Below, piece by piece: positions 8,461-16,491 of a stretch of 20,746 nt of DNA. The stretch is from a virus, in the IMG/VR virus record IMGVR_UViG_3300030380_000774, positions 1 to 20,746 of that record; one strand, written 5' to 3'. The translations under genes were made by a program, and so were the position numbers. How positions within the stretch are numbered: the stretch's first letter is position 1; each line of letters opens with the position of its first letter. The notes beneath the pieces were generated by a model. It ran no database searches and was not told the origin of the DNA. It saw only the letters and a program-made list of their open reading frames with translations.

Positions 8461-9957
8461 TTAGTTCTCCAATGCTTCTACTTTTTCTTCTAGTATTTCT
8501 ATTTTTGTTATTGCTTCTTGTAAGGCTTTAGTTAAAAGTGGAACAAGTTTTGAAGCATCCATATTTTGGTATACAGGAACTTCTTTTTCTGCATACCAAG
8601 TAGAGCCTTTTAATTCTTCGTCTGGATTTTCTGTTTCTGCGTTCCATTTGGCTTTTAATGTATTAAATTCATCTTCTTCAACACCCCATTTCCAAACATT
8701 ACCGTTTTTCCCAAGAACAACATTTTGTTTTATTTCGGTTGCATCCTTAGTACCTTGAACAGCTATTGGAACAATACTGCTAACTTCGTGAGCCAAAAAT
8801 CCTTCAACAGTTATACTAGAATTATTTTTCCAATTAAATTTTGCTGGTTTTAATTTTTTAATTTCTGTTGTTGCATCAAAATCATAATTTACATTTTCTT
8901 TAAGTCTATAATCAGATGATGTGTTATAAGCTGTTGTATTAGCACTACCATTAACCGTAATACTTCCACTAGCTTGGTTATCTCCATCAGTAAATGCAAT
9001 AGCAGTATTAGTACCTGTGCTTTTAGATTTAACCGACATGGTTGTACTATTTGTTTGTCCTGCAACATGAACAGCAACATTACCTGTAACGCTTGTTTCT
9101 CCATAATTAAAATTAATAGCTTGTGTATTTCCATTAAACCTTACTTGTTCTTCACCATTAGTAATAAAACTTAAAGCATTATTACTGTTAGAGTATTGAA
9201 TAGAACCTATACTATCGGTATTTTGTACATCTGGACTGGTTTGTACTGCTTTATTAAATTGAATTTTGCTAACTCCACTTGGAGAGGCGTGGTTTGCTCC
9301 AGAATGAAGCGTTAAGGTTGCATTAACATTGTTGTATATTAATAAGTCGCCTGTATCACTGTTTGTACCATAACCATATCCACCATTAGCAATTTGTAAT
9401 CCTGTTCCTGTATTAGAGTTAGATGCTACAGAAGCACCATTAGAACCCATACCAACTACAGTTCCGTTATATACAAAGTTAGTTTCAGCTTCTAAAGTAT
9501 GAGCTGTACCACTTCCTGTAATAACTTTGTTGTCGGCATTATTGTTAATTGTTGTAGTGTTTATAGTTGCAAAAGATAAATTACCAGAACCATCAGTTTT
9601 AATAACCTGGTTAGCACTTCCATCTGCTGTAGGTAATTTCCATATTTGATCTGCGGAAAGTGTTGGTGCTTCAAAACCAACAAAGTTAGCACCTTCATAG
9701 AATCTCAATTCATTAGATGAACCATTTAAAGATACTGTATTTGAGAAATTGGCAGCACCAGTTGAGGTTAAAGTTCCTGCAACTGAAAGAGTTTTACCAC
9801 TACCAACATTTAATCCAACGCTAGTACCACTACCATTAGCGGTAAATAAACCATCAACTGAATCTAGGTTTGTGTTTAGTTTTGTACCCCAAGTATTAGT
9901 GGAGCTTCCTACTTCGGGTTTTGTTAAATTTAAGTTAGTTGTAAATGTATCTGCCAT
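8461..9957 (-). CDS. Second tail fibre with S74 chaperone domain, 498 aa
   Basis: The N-terminus ([15 protein letters not shown], then [18 protein letters not shown]) is nearly the same as that of the 1052-aa fibre and is probably the module that docks on the tail. The middle is Ser/Thr/Asn/Gly-rich and beta-helix-like. Residues 343-498 form an S74 intramolecular chaperone: [28 protein letters not shown] and a C-terminal coiled coil ([25 protein letters not shown]). Compared with the other fibre, this domain carries an extra ~50-residue Trp-rich insert ([13 protein letters not shown]...[12 protein letters not shown]). Such chaperones trimerise the fibre and usually cut themselves off at the SDxRLK motif. 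ATG 9957 has only a weak Shine-Dalgarno, so it may be translated by coupling with the 35-aa peptide gene that ends 6 nt upstream. Confidence 0.88.
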   Translation of the reverse strand: MADTFTTNLNLTKPEVGSSTNTWGTKLNTNLDSVDGLFTANGSGTSVGLNVGSGKTLSVAGTLTSTGAANFSNTVSLNGSSNELRFYEGANFVGFEAPTLSADQIWKLPTADGSANQVIKTDGSGNLSFATINTTTINNNADNKVITGSGTAHTLEAETNFVYNGTVVGMGSNGASVASNSNTGTGLQIANGGYGYGTNSDTGDLLIYNNVNATLTLHSGANHASPSGVSKIQFNKAVQTSPDVQNTDSIGSIQYSNSNNALSFITNGEEQVRFNGNTQAINFNYGETSVTGNVAVHVAGQTNSTTMSVKSKSTGTNTAIAFTDGDNQASGSITVNGSANTTAYNTSSDYRLKENVNYDFDATTEIKKLKPAKFNWKNNSSITVEGFLAHEVSSIVPIAVQGTKDATEIKQNVVLGKNGNVWKWGVEEDEFNTLKAKWNAETENPDEELKGSTWYAEKEVPVYQNMDASKLVPLLTKALQEAITKIEILEEKVEALEN

Positions 9958-9963
9958 AATATT

Positions 9964-10071
9964 CTATTTTTTAATTTTGGATTTAATCCAATCAATCCAT
10001 TCTGGTTTCTTTTTATTAATTATAAAACCGATAACTACTGCAATAATAATTATTTGAATTAAGGTTTCCAT
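9964..10071 (-). CDS. 35-aa single-TM basic microprotein
   Basis: ATG 10071 opens 35 codons and ends with TAG at 9964-9966. The peptide begins METLIQIIIIAVVIGFIIN, one strongly hydrophobic helix (about residues 4-18), followed by a basic, Trp-containing tail (KKKPEWIDWIKSKIKK) that would lie on the cytoplasmic membrane face. The gene exactly fills the gap between its neighbours, 4 nt after the DUF7936-like gene and 6 nt before the second fibre, with AGG a short distance upstream. A one-TM peptide with a positive tail could be a pinholin-like, antiholin-like or membrane-modifying factor; T7 also has its holin gene just after its fibre gene. The window has a separate 3TM holin, so the role is open. 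Confidence 0.62.
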   Translation of the reverse strand: METLIQIIIIAVVIGFIINKKKPEWIDWIKSKIKK

Positions 10072-10075
10072 GTAA

Positions 10076-10426
10076 TTAACCTATTTGTTTTGTAACGCTA
10101 GTTGGGTTTATTTCATCTGCTATTTTTGCATCTAAAGCAGCTTCTAAATTAGCTACTTCTTCTTCGCCCATTCCATCAACAACCCATTGAGTTACGATTT
10201 CATTTGTTAGTTCAGCAAATGGTACAAAGTCTTTTATATCATCTGCACTTACTGTGTGTGTACCATATACTCTTGCTGTGTAATGTACATCTTCGCCATC
10301 AACTTCGTGAGTTTGATCGCTTACTGCATTTAGATTCCAATGCACATTGTAAACGACATCTGTGTGGTCATCGTGTTCTGGGTAGCAATCCACAGTTTTG
10401 CAATTCCAGTTATAAGTATTTGCCAT
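10076..10426 (-). CDS. DUF7936-like conserved phage protein, 116 aa
   Basis: The pattern TYNWNCKTVDCYPEHDDHTDVVYNVHWNLNAV, then ARVYGTHTV, FVPFAELTNEIVTQWVVDGMGEEEV, with an alpha-helical C-terminus ending in EINPT, matches a small protein family common near fibre genes of marine phages and cyanophages (I recall it as DUF7936). The N-terminal half is predicted beta, the C-terminal half helical. Function is unknown; its place between two fibre genes suggests a fibre-associated or assembly protein. It has one of the strongest ribosome binding sites in the window (AAAGGAG, 6 bases before ATG), located within the last codons of the 1052-aa fibre gene, which suggests it is made in quantity. Confidence 0.75.
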   Translation of the reverse strand: MANTYNWNCKTVDCYPEHDDHTDVVYNVHWNLNAVSDQTHEVDGEDVHYTARVYGTHTVSADDIKDFVPFAELTNEIVTQWVVDGMGEEEVANLEAALDAKIADEINPTSVTKQIG

Positions 10427-10427
10427 G

Positions 10428-13400
10428 TTATTCTCCTTTTAAGTTAGCAATTTCACTTTTTAGTGATTCTATTTGTTCTTGTTGTTCTTGTACTGCTTTA
10501 ATTAATGGAGTGACAAGTTTGCTGTAATCCATTTGGTAATATCCATCATCACCTTTGCTGACAGAATTAGGTACAATTTCTTCAACTTCTTGAGCTATTA
10601 AACCCTCATCAGATTTATTATCTGCTTTCCAATTATAAGCTACTGGGTTGAGTTTGTTAATGATTTCTAAACCTTTTGCTTCACCTGTAACATCTTTTAG
10701 TCTTGCATCTGAAGATGTGTTATATGTGGTTGCTGAAGAAGTTACATTAATACTTCCAACTTTTGTTCCGCTTTTGCTGAGTCTTATAACCTCTCCATCA
10801 AAAGCACAACGATTAGCATATAAAGCAACACCAGTACCATTCAGGCCACTAGCAATCTGTATATTATTATCTTGTATCGATACACCCTCTTCACTAGATT
10901 GGTTGTGTAAAGTAGAAGTAGTAGTACCAACTAATAGGTTTCCACTAGCATCTATCCTAGCTTTTTCAGAACCACTTTGATAAAACATAGTGTTATGAGC
11001 TTTAATATGCATATCTTCCCAAGCAGCAAAACCTGTAGCTTGTGAAGATATTGATAGTTCACTTGTTGAACCTTTTATTTCCAAAAGTGCATTTGTTCCA
11101 TCATCACAATAAATATATTTTTGTGAGTTTGAAGATTTTATGTCTAATTGTGCAACACTTGGAGTACCACCAATACCTAATCGCCCACTAAAATCTAGTC
11201 TCATTTTTTCAGAACCGCCATGCTCCCATCTATGACCGCCTGAACTTGCATTAACTGCATTATAAGCAACTCCACCAGCTCCTAGTTGTTCTATATCAAA
11301 ATAATATGTGCTGTCAAAAGCTAGTCTTAAAGTTCTACCTGATTGTGCTGAATTATTTTCTGCATGAATTGCTACTGCTGGCGAAGTAGTTCCCAGTCCT
11401 AATCGTCCAGAGCTATCTAGTCTCATACGTTCACTACTACCAGTTTTAAATGCTAGTGTTGCAGTAGTTGCACGATATATAGCTTCAGTTGCACCTGTAG
11501 CACTACTGTTTTGAGCAAATTGATATGTGTCTGCTTGTGCTTTACCTGAAAGGTAGAGGTCTTTGAATCTTGTACCTGATTCACCAATATCTATTACGCC
11601 ATTTGTAGCAGCAGAACCGCTATGTGGTCTTATTGATGGACTATCTCCACTATCAAAGAATAAATATGTGTCATCTGAACCAACAATTAATCTTCCACCT
11701 TGAGCACCAATACTTCCAACTATTGAACTATCTTTTCTGAAATCTAAAATAGTTCCATCAGATGTAAGCCTGTTAAAGCTACCTACTAAATTACCATCTC
11801 TAGTTGCATAGAAGAAGTTTGAAGCACCTAAACCAATTCCAGCATTATCATTATTAAATGATGTATTACCAACTAATAAATTCCTATTACTATCTATGAC
11901 AGCACTTACAGAACCATTGGTCTCAAAATATATATTGGCGTTTTCTCTTTGAACTATATAAGCATCTGAACCGCCTACGCCAATGTCAAAACCATCACCA
12001 GTAGTAAAACCAGTAGTTGAATTACGAAATCCTGCTAAACCATTTACTGTTAGAGGTCTAGCTGGGGAACTTGTACCTATTCCTACCCTATCATTACCGC
12101 CATCAACAAACAGCATGTGCGTATTGTTATCTGACTCAACTCTAAAGTCTCGGTCTTGTCCACCATCGTTAATTACAAATTCACCGTCTTGTTTAATGGT
12201 TAAACGACTTTTTCCACCTTGTACAATTCTATATGAACTAGAATTAAAGTAACCAACATCACTAACTATACCAGTATAAAAATTCTTGCTAGTTTCTCCG
12301 CTTGCATAACTAGAATCATATATGTTAGCAACTCCAGCAGTAGTTCCAACAAAGCCTATTACTTTGTGTTGAGTTGCATTTGTTGTGCTAAAACCACCGT
12401 CTATGGAAACAGAAATTATATTATTATTTGAAATAGCACCAAGCGAACCTGTAGTACCTATTGAAAGTGGTGAACTTGGTGAAGTTGTGCCGATTCCTAA
12501 TCCTGTTGGAGTTAATCTTGCACCCTCACCAACTCCCGTATCCATGATTATTGAACCATTGGAATCAGATTCTATTTTGCCATAATTACTAAGACCTGAG
12601 TTGTATATTCTGTAAGATTTACCTCTAAAATCAACAGTTGCTTCTACTATACCTGTTACATCTAAACCTGTTGAGTTTAATCTAGCTTTTTCAGAACCAT
12701 TTGCATAAAAACGCATAGCGTTTATTGAGTTTTGATAATAGATACCTTCACCAGTATTAGATGCACTATTACCTACCCAGCCAGCATTTGTGTCGCCAGC
12801 AATAATAATTCCATTATGGCTTGAATCACTATCTTTAAATCTTGCTAAATTTCCACCACTCGCATTTGCTAAATCTAATGCATATGCTGGGGAAGCTGTG
12901 CCTATGCCAACTTTATTATTCTGATTAGTACCAGCAGCATCAACACCAAATAAAATATCTTTACCTGAACCACCTGTATTATAAATTCTTAAATCATCCC
13001 CAGCATGATTGACTTTGAAGAAACTACCAGTATCACTTCTCCCAATATTTAAACTTATTTCATTTCCATTTGCAGCTCTTACATCAAGTTTAGCTGCTGG
13101 TGCTGTCGTACCGATTCCTAAAGACTCAGCACTAGCATCCCAGTATAGAGCTTTGCTAGTTCCTGTATCTTCAAAGAAGGCTATATCTCCGCTATGTTCT
13201 ACAGATAATCTATCACGCAGTCCGCCTTGATCTGGCCTTCCTGTTCTTACAAATAAAGTCTGCTTACCAAATGAGTCTGAAGTAGATTTTAATTCTATAT
13301 CCTCAGCAGCACCGCTAGTATCGTTAGTTGAAAAAACAATTTTTCCAGCTAAAGCACCATTGCTTATGCCTGTTGTTGTGTTATTTAAAGTAAGCGTTCC

Positions 13401-13586
13401 TCCACTTGTTGTTTCTACAGTCAACCCATCCATTGTTACTGTACCCATAGATACAGCCGTTCCACCTAATCCAAAAATTGCATCAAGTGCATCTAAGTCT
13501 GCATTAAGCGAAATACCCCAAGTATCTTCAGCCGCACCTGGCTCTGGTTTTCTTAAGTTTAAATTCGTTGTAAATGTGTCTGCCAT
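10428..13586 (-). CDS. Main tail fibre with S74 chaperone domain, 1052 aa
   Basis: Residues 1-45 ([33 protein letters not shown]) form the tail-docking module shared with the second fibre. The shaft is built of irregular repeats around a (M/A)R(L/I)D..G.L.(I/V)GTTSP core, for example MRLDSSGRLGLGTTSP, KVGIGTASP, RVGIGTSSP and MRLDFSGRLGIGG, at least eight copies across 10905-13127; this suggests a trimeric beta-helix or knobbed shaft that would bind the host surface. Residues about 954-1052 are an S74 chaperone: SSDARLKDV, AYNWKAD, GLIAQEVEEIVP, YQMDYSKLVTPLIKAVQEQ and a terminal coiled coil. The SDxRLK Ser and Lys of the proposed cleavage dyad are present. ATG directly follows the TAG of the upstream gene and AAAGG lies 9 bases before it. 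Confidence 0.9.
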   Translation of the reverse strand: MADTFTTNLNLRKPEPGAAEDTWGISLNADLDALDAIFGLGGTAVSMGTVTMDGLTVETTSGGTLTLNNTTTGISNGALAGKIVFSTNDTSGAAEDIELKSTSDSFGKQTLFVRTGRPDQGGLRDRLSVEHSGDIAFFEDTGTSKALYWDASAESLGIGTTAPAAKLDVRAANGNEISLNIGRSDTGSFFKVNHAGDDLRIYNTGGSGKDILFGVDAAGTNQNNKVGIGTASPAYALDLANASGGNLARFKDSDSSHNGIIIAGDTNAGWVGNSASNTGEGIYYQNSINAMRFYANGSEKARLNSTGLDVTGIVEATVDFRGKSYRIYNSGLSNYGKIESDSNGSIIMDTGVGEGARLTPTGLGIGTTSPSSPLSIGTTGSLGAISNNNIISVSIDGGFSTTNATQHKVIGFVGTTAGVANIYDSSYASGETSKNFYTGIVSDVGYFNSSSYRIVQGGKSRLTIKQDGEFVINDGGQDRDFRVESDNNTHMLFVDGGNDRVGIGTSSPARPLTVNGLAGFRNSTTGFTTGDGFDIGVGGSDAYIVQRENANIYFETNGSVSAVIDSNRNLLVGNTSFNNDNAGIGLGASNFFYATRDGNLVGSFNRLTSDGTILDFRKDSSIVGSIGAQGGRLIVGSDDTYLFFDSGDSPSIRPHSGSAATNGVIDIGESGTRFKDLYLSGKAQADTYQFAQNSSATGATEAIYRATTATLAFKTGSSERMRLDSSGRLGLGTTSPAVAIHAENNSAQSGRTLRLAFDSTYYFDIEQLGAGGVAYNAVNASSGGHRWEHGGSEKMRLDFSGRLGIGGTPSVAQLDIKSSNSQKYIYCDDGTNALLEIKGSTSELSISSQATGFAAWEDMHIKAHNTMFYQSGSEKARIDASGNLLVGTTTSTLHNQSSEEGVSIQDNNIQIASGLNGTGVALYANRCAFDGEVIRLSKSGTKVGSINVTSSATTYNTSSDARLKDVTGEAKGLEIINKLNPVAYNWKADNKSDEGLIAQEVEEIVPNSVSKGDDGYYQMDYSKLVTPLIKAVQEQQEQIESLKSEIANLKGE

Positions 13587-14129
13587 CTAAGCCGCCTTTT
13601 GTCTGTCTAATTCTGTCCAAGTAGTTGAGGGGTTTGTTTGATCTGTCCAGGTTGCACTTGCAACAATTTGATCTGTCCAATTATCCGATGGAACTACAAT
13701 ATCATTCCATTTTAAACCACCAATCGCTTCAAATCCACTTATTTGATTTATAGAAGATGAAGCAAAATGTTTAATGCCACCAAGAGCATCTACATTAGAA
13801 GTTTCTGCTATGGCTGATTGGCCATTAACAATAATAAATCCTTCAAAGCTTACATCAGAAACAGCAGCAATAGTACATGTTGCTCTATCAATTTGTGTAC
13901 CTGTTGCGGTTACATTAGATACAGCTTGTATCGTAACTGCTGCTTTATCAATTTGTGTGCCTGTTGCACTTACGTTAGAAACAGCCTGAATGACTGCTGT
14001 TGTTCTATCTATTTGAGTACCAGTAGCAGTTAAGTTAGATACTGCTTGTATGGTTGGTTCTGCTTGAAAAGCTAAGTCGTTATACTTTGACCTTGAATAA
14101 TAACCCTCGTTGTAGCCTATAGTAGCCAC
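13587..14129 (-). CDS. Tandem-repeat virion protein (six 20-aa repeats plus Trp repeats), 180 aa
   Basis: It starts at GTG (14127-14129); no alternative ATG gives the N-terminal MATIGYNEGYYSRSKYNDLAF, and no strong ribosome binding site is seen. Residues 26-145 are six consecutive 20-residue repeats. The first three are close copies (TIQAVSNLTATGTQIDRTTA and relatives); the last three are degenerate but keep the (T/A/S)I..(V/T/I)S....A.G pattern. This looks like a small beta-solenoid. The end carries three WTDQ/WTEL units exactly ten residues apart (W151, W161, W171). I recall similar short repeat proteins in marine phage fibre regions but no function. It sits directly before the main fibre gene, whose ATG abuts its stop, so a fibre-base or decoration role is likely. 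Confidence 0.72.
   Translation of the reverse strand: MATIGYNEGYYSRSKYNDLAFQAEPTIQAVSNLTATGTQIDRTTAVIQAVSNVSATGTQIDKAAVTIQAVSNVTATGTQIDRATCTIAAVSDVSFEGFIIVNGQSAIAETSNVDALGGIKHFASSSINQISGFEAIGGLKWNDIVVPSDNWTDQIVASATWTDQTNPSTTWTELDRQKAA
13602..13691 (-). repeat. Three 30-bp coding repeats (WTDQ units)
   Basis: Three ten-residue units near the C-terminus of the same protein are built around NWTDQ, TWTDQ and TWTEL, with Trp at residues 151, 161 and 171. The DNA shows the matching shared string TGATCTGTCCA on the + strand at 30-bp spacing in the first two units and a relative in the third. Confidence 0.75.
13695..14054 (-). repeat. Six tandem 60-bp coding repeats
   Basis: Six head-to-tail 60-bp units encode residues 26-145 of the 180-aa protein. 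The first three units (13875-14054) are clearly similar at the DNA level on both strands; the other three are recognisable mainly at protein level. The period is exactly 20 codons, so gain or loss of a unit keeps the frame. Confidence 0.85.
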
Positions 14130-14133
14130 GATT

Positions 14134-14526
14134 TTATGCCAATGTTATATCTAAATCACCAGTATTAAATCTAAATACATCTCCTGTACTTACAACTTTA
14201 GATGCTGTTAAGTTTCCGTAAGCTAATAAGTTACCAGATGATGAAGCATCAAAAATACCTACAGCAACTACAGTTCCATAGTTTGCTGTAGCAGTTGGAT
14301 ATTCAACCGCAGCCGTGTTACTTGCGGTAGTTGGGTTTGTTCCTGAAACAGTAAAAGCTGATGATTGTCTTACATAACCCCCACCAGATACTTCTGTTCC
14401 GCCACCTGTATCAGTTGGTGCTACTGTATATAATGCTACATGTAAAGTTCCTGGTGCTGTATAAGCATTACCACCAAATACATGGTTTAATACTTTATTT
14501 TCTAAATAATCGCTAAATCCAGCCAT
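14134..14526 (-). CDS. Gp80-like tail fibre/virion protein, 130 aa
   Basis: The start MAGFSDYLENKVLNHVFGG, then YTAPGTLHVALYTVAPTDTGGGTEVSGGGYVRQSSAF and a beta-rich remainder ending in FRFNTGDLDITLA, are characteristic of a small phage protein family usually annotated as tail fibre protein or Gp80-like. It is compact and beta-rich, as expected for a tail or capsid surface component. Exact function is not established as far as I know. It has a strong ribosome binding site (AAAGGAG before ATG) and lies between the adaptor gene and the repeat protein, at the junction of neck and fibre modules. Confidence 0.8.
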   Translation of the reverse strand: MAGFSDYLENKVLNHVFGGNAYTAPGTLHVALYTVAPTDTGGGTEVSGGGYVRQSSAFTVSGTNPTTASNTAAVEYPTATANYGTVVAVGIFDASSSGNLLAYGNLTASKVVSTGDVFRFNTGDLDITLA

Positions 14527-14540
14527 TCTATTCTCCTTTA

Positions 14541-15188
14541 TTAATTACCATAATAGTAATTTCGTTTTTGTCTTTTTCCGTAAGTTTTGCGTCTCATCAT
14601 TAGAGAACCTTTACCAAATGCAGACTTCTCTTGTTCTAGTCGCATTTCTTCCAATGCTTTTTCAAATTGCTGTGTAAACATTGGTATTCTTTCATCTTCC
14701 ATTAAATAAATAGAAGCATGTTTTAATGCACCATATAGATAAACGTCTGGGTGCGAGACAGATACAAAGTTACTTGTATTACTGTCACTTAATGCTGATA
14801 TTTTAGCATAGTAAGTTAGTTGTAGGGTATAAGAAACGTCAGGCGTTGGTGCTAATTCTATAGTGTCATCAACCATTGCAAAATAAACTGGTTGACCTGT
14901 TGAGTTGTTATTTGCTTTTCTGTAAACATCTAAAGACTCTATTGATTGTTGAAACAAAGGACTAAAATCATTTGATGTTATTTCAACATTAATAGCTTCT
15001 AACCAATCTGTTGGTACTGCAAGATATTGAGCATCTGCTGTTGCAGTAGCTCTTTTAATCATGTCTTTAGTTCTTAATCTTCTATTTAGTTCAGCTTCTA
15101 CATTATCTATAAACGTATCAATATCAGAAGTTAAATCTGATCTATTTAGATAATTTGCTATAGCTGTTTTTAATTCTGAATATGTCAT
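14541..15188 (-). CDS. Head-tail adaptor protein (SU10/T7 gp11-type), 215 aa
   Basis: The N-terminal helices TYSELKTAIANYLNRSDL, then IDTFIDNVEAELNRRLRTKDM and TATADAQYLAVPTDWLEAINVEI, are typical of the adaptor that rings the portal in short-tailed phages and connects it to the tail nozzle. The central PVYFAMVDDTIELAPTPDVSYTLQLTYYAKI is the usual beta segment, and HPDVYLYGALKHASIYLMEDER with an EKALEEMR helix follows. The basic Tyr-rich C-terminus (RRKTYGKRQKRNYYYGN) may contact DNA or a neighbour subunit. Its ATG overlaps the previous stop as ATGA, so it is probably translated by coupling. Confidence 0.85.
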   Translation of the reverse strand: MTYSELKTAIANYLNRSDLTSDIDTFIDNVEAELNRRLRTKDMIKRATATADAQYLAVPTDWLEAINVEITSNDFSPLFQQSIESLDVYRKANNNSTGQPVYFAMVDDTIELAPTPDVSYTLQLTYYAKISALSDSNTSNFVSVSHPDVYLYGALKHASIYLMEDERIPMFTQQFEKALEEMRLEQEKSAFGKGSLMMRRKTYGKRQKRNYYYGN

Positions 15189-15484
15189 ACTTTACCTTGC
15201 CAAGTTCTAAATACTTTATTGTCTGGATTGTTAAGCCACGACTTCCATTTTGCTGAGTCTTGTGACCAACCTTCTCTTAATGCTTTTTGCCAAATTACCA
15301 TAGGCACTTCAGCTATGTGTCGCATATCTTTTCCAGGCTTAAGTGTATTGTCCCTTAGTTTCTTGACGTGGTCAATGACAGGTTCGACATTCTGGGTTGT
15401 GTGATAAACCAGCTTATCATCTTCGGTTACAAATTCAGACTTGTAACCAGTTTTGTGGTCGGTAACAGTTCTTCTTGTTGTCAT
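15185..15484 (-). CDS. Small conserved phage protein after capsid gene, 99 aa
   Basis: A charged protein with a sequence pattern (VEPVIDHVKKLRDN, DMRHIAEVPMVIWQKALREGW, WKSWLNNPDNKVFRTWQGKV) that I recall as a recurrent unassigned small protein next to capsid genes in short-tailed phages. It probably folds as an N-terminal beta segment and C-terminal helices. The ATG at 15484 comes directly after the T-tract of a terminator hairpin, and no Shine-Dalgarno precedes it, so its expression must depend on read-through and be weak or unusual. The next gene begins in an ATGA overlap with its stop. Function unknown. Confidence 0.72.
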   Translation of the reverse strand: MTTRRTVTDHKTGYKSEFVTEDDKLVYHTTQNVEPVIDHVKKLRDNTLKPGKDMRHIAEVPMVIWQKALREGWSQDSAKWKSWLNNPDNKVFRTWQGKV

Positions 15485-15487
15485 TTT

Positions 15488-15515
15488 AAAAAAAGGGGTG
15501 AGTTAAACCCACCCC
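15488..15515 (-). terminator. Intrinsic terminator after the major capsid gene
   Basis: On the minus strand the arms GGGGTGGGT and ACTCACCCC pair as a nine-base stem with one G-U, closed by a three-base loop and followed by seven T residues. It starts 13 nt after the capsid stop codon. GC-rich stem plus T-tract in an AT-rich genome is a textbook rho-independent terminator. Since adaptor, fibre and ejection genes lie downstream in the same direction, it probably acts partially, setting capsid mRNA above that of later genes. Confidence 0.85.
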
Positions 15516-15528
15516 AAGACTATCTAAC

Positions 15529-16464
15529 TTATGAAGTTGTTAAGTCAGCTACGATTCCGTGAGCAGCTTCGTTGCTCATTTCTAAACCGTATTCAACTAC
15601 AATCATTTTAGTTTCAGCATCACCTATTGTTGAGATATCAACTGTTTGGAAATCTCTTAGGTATGACACTTTAGCAAATTCAGGATCAACTAATAATAGT
15701 GATCTTTCTCTACTTAAGTTTGAAGGTACGATTTTAAGTTCGCCAAAATCTGATGCGTAAATAGAAACAGATGCCTCTACTGTATTTGCATCAACAAATT
15801 GTCTAGCTTGTGATCTACCTGTGAAACCAGATATTTTTTGCTTGTTTACAGGGCCACAGATTGCCATTGAAGGCTCTCCACCATTTGTAAAACAATCTTG
15901 TAATACTGATTTAAGTAATGCTTCTGTTAAAGCTCTCTGAGTTCCGTCTGTTGGAGCTGTACCACCGCCAGTAGGTGTAGAACCTGCTGCATTGTTTACA
16001 TTAGACTTCATCCATGATTCAAAACCACCAGTTACTCTTGCTGTTGTAGCATTACCAGTTGTCTTAGCACCTTTTTGACAAAGAGCTGTTTCCATATCTC
16101 TTTTTAATGCTTTTGACATGATAGCTAATTGATGAGCCATCTCTGATTTTTTACCAGCAGGATCACTTGCGTTCTGTGAGCCAGTTACAGTTGCATCTCT
16201 TGATGAGATCATTGCCACATTACTTACTCTTGTTGTAGCAGTAGCAGCACTTCTTGAAAGTTCAAAACCTTCTAGCTGTCCACTTCCACTTGGAGTTGGT
16301 AATGCTTCTGTTTGCCAATCAAAAACTACATTCTTGATTGAGTTTTTTCCTATTGATGACATAAACGGAGTTTGCTGAGGAGAAATGTTATAAATAACAT
16401 CACTTAGTTGTTCTTTATCAGCAGTCGCAGAATATGTATCAAATGCGTTAGTTACTTTTGCCAT
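15529..16464 (-). CDS. Major capsid protein, SU10-like (DUF5309), 311 aa
   Basis: The N-terminus NAFDTYSATADKEQLSDVIYNISPQQTPFMSSIGK is the signature of the SU10-type major capsid family (DUF5309, HK97 fold). It continues with VFDWQTEALP (47-56), the central helix KKSEMAHQLAIMSKALKRDMETALCQ (about 105-130), GGFESWMKSN (147-155) and the C-terminal strands FGELKIVPSNLSRERSLLLVDPEFAKVSYLR. Length is usual for the family. The protein forms the icosahedral shell with the scaffold gene just upstream. ATG 16464 is preceded by AGGA about 10 bases before. The terminator behind the gene supports high-level monocistronic or short-transcript expression. Confidence 0.93.
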   Translation of the reverse strand: MAKVTNAFDTYSATADKEQLSDVIYNISPQQTPFMSSIGKNSIKNVVFDWQTEALPTPSGSGQLEGFELSRSAATATTRVSNVAMISSRDATVTGSQNASDPAGKKSEMAHQLAIMSKALKRDMETALCQKGAKTTGNATTARVTGGFESWMKSNVNNAAGSTPTGGGTAPTDGTQRALTEALLKSVLQDCFTNGGEPSMAICGPVNKQKISGFTGRSQARQFVDANTVEASVSIYASDFGELKIVPSNLSRERSLLLVDPEFAKVSYLRDFQTVDISTIGDAETKMIVVEYGLEMSNEAAHGIVADLTTS

Positions 16465-16491
16465 GATATTTTTTTCCTATGTTTAAAAAGT

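Noticed and set aside
8889-9134. 81-codon minus-strand frame inside the second fibre gene
   Set aside because: It overlaps the fibre frame in another phase, is Leu/Met-rich low-complexity and has no ribosome site of note.
10428-13586. Diversity-generating retroelement targeting the fibre
   Set aside because: No reverse transcriptase gene and no A-rich template copy of the fibre end were found in the window.
9749-13590. Many + strand open frames opposite the fibre genes
   Set aside because: They are the expected antisense shadows of Ser/Thr/Gly-rich repetitive coding DNA; none has a sensible protein pattern or ribosome site.
13695-14054. Tandem repeats as a possible CRISPR array
   Set aside because: The 60-bp units are contiguous, have no unrelated spacers and keep an open 20-codon reading period.
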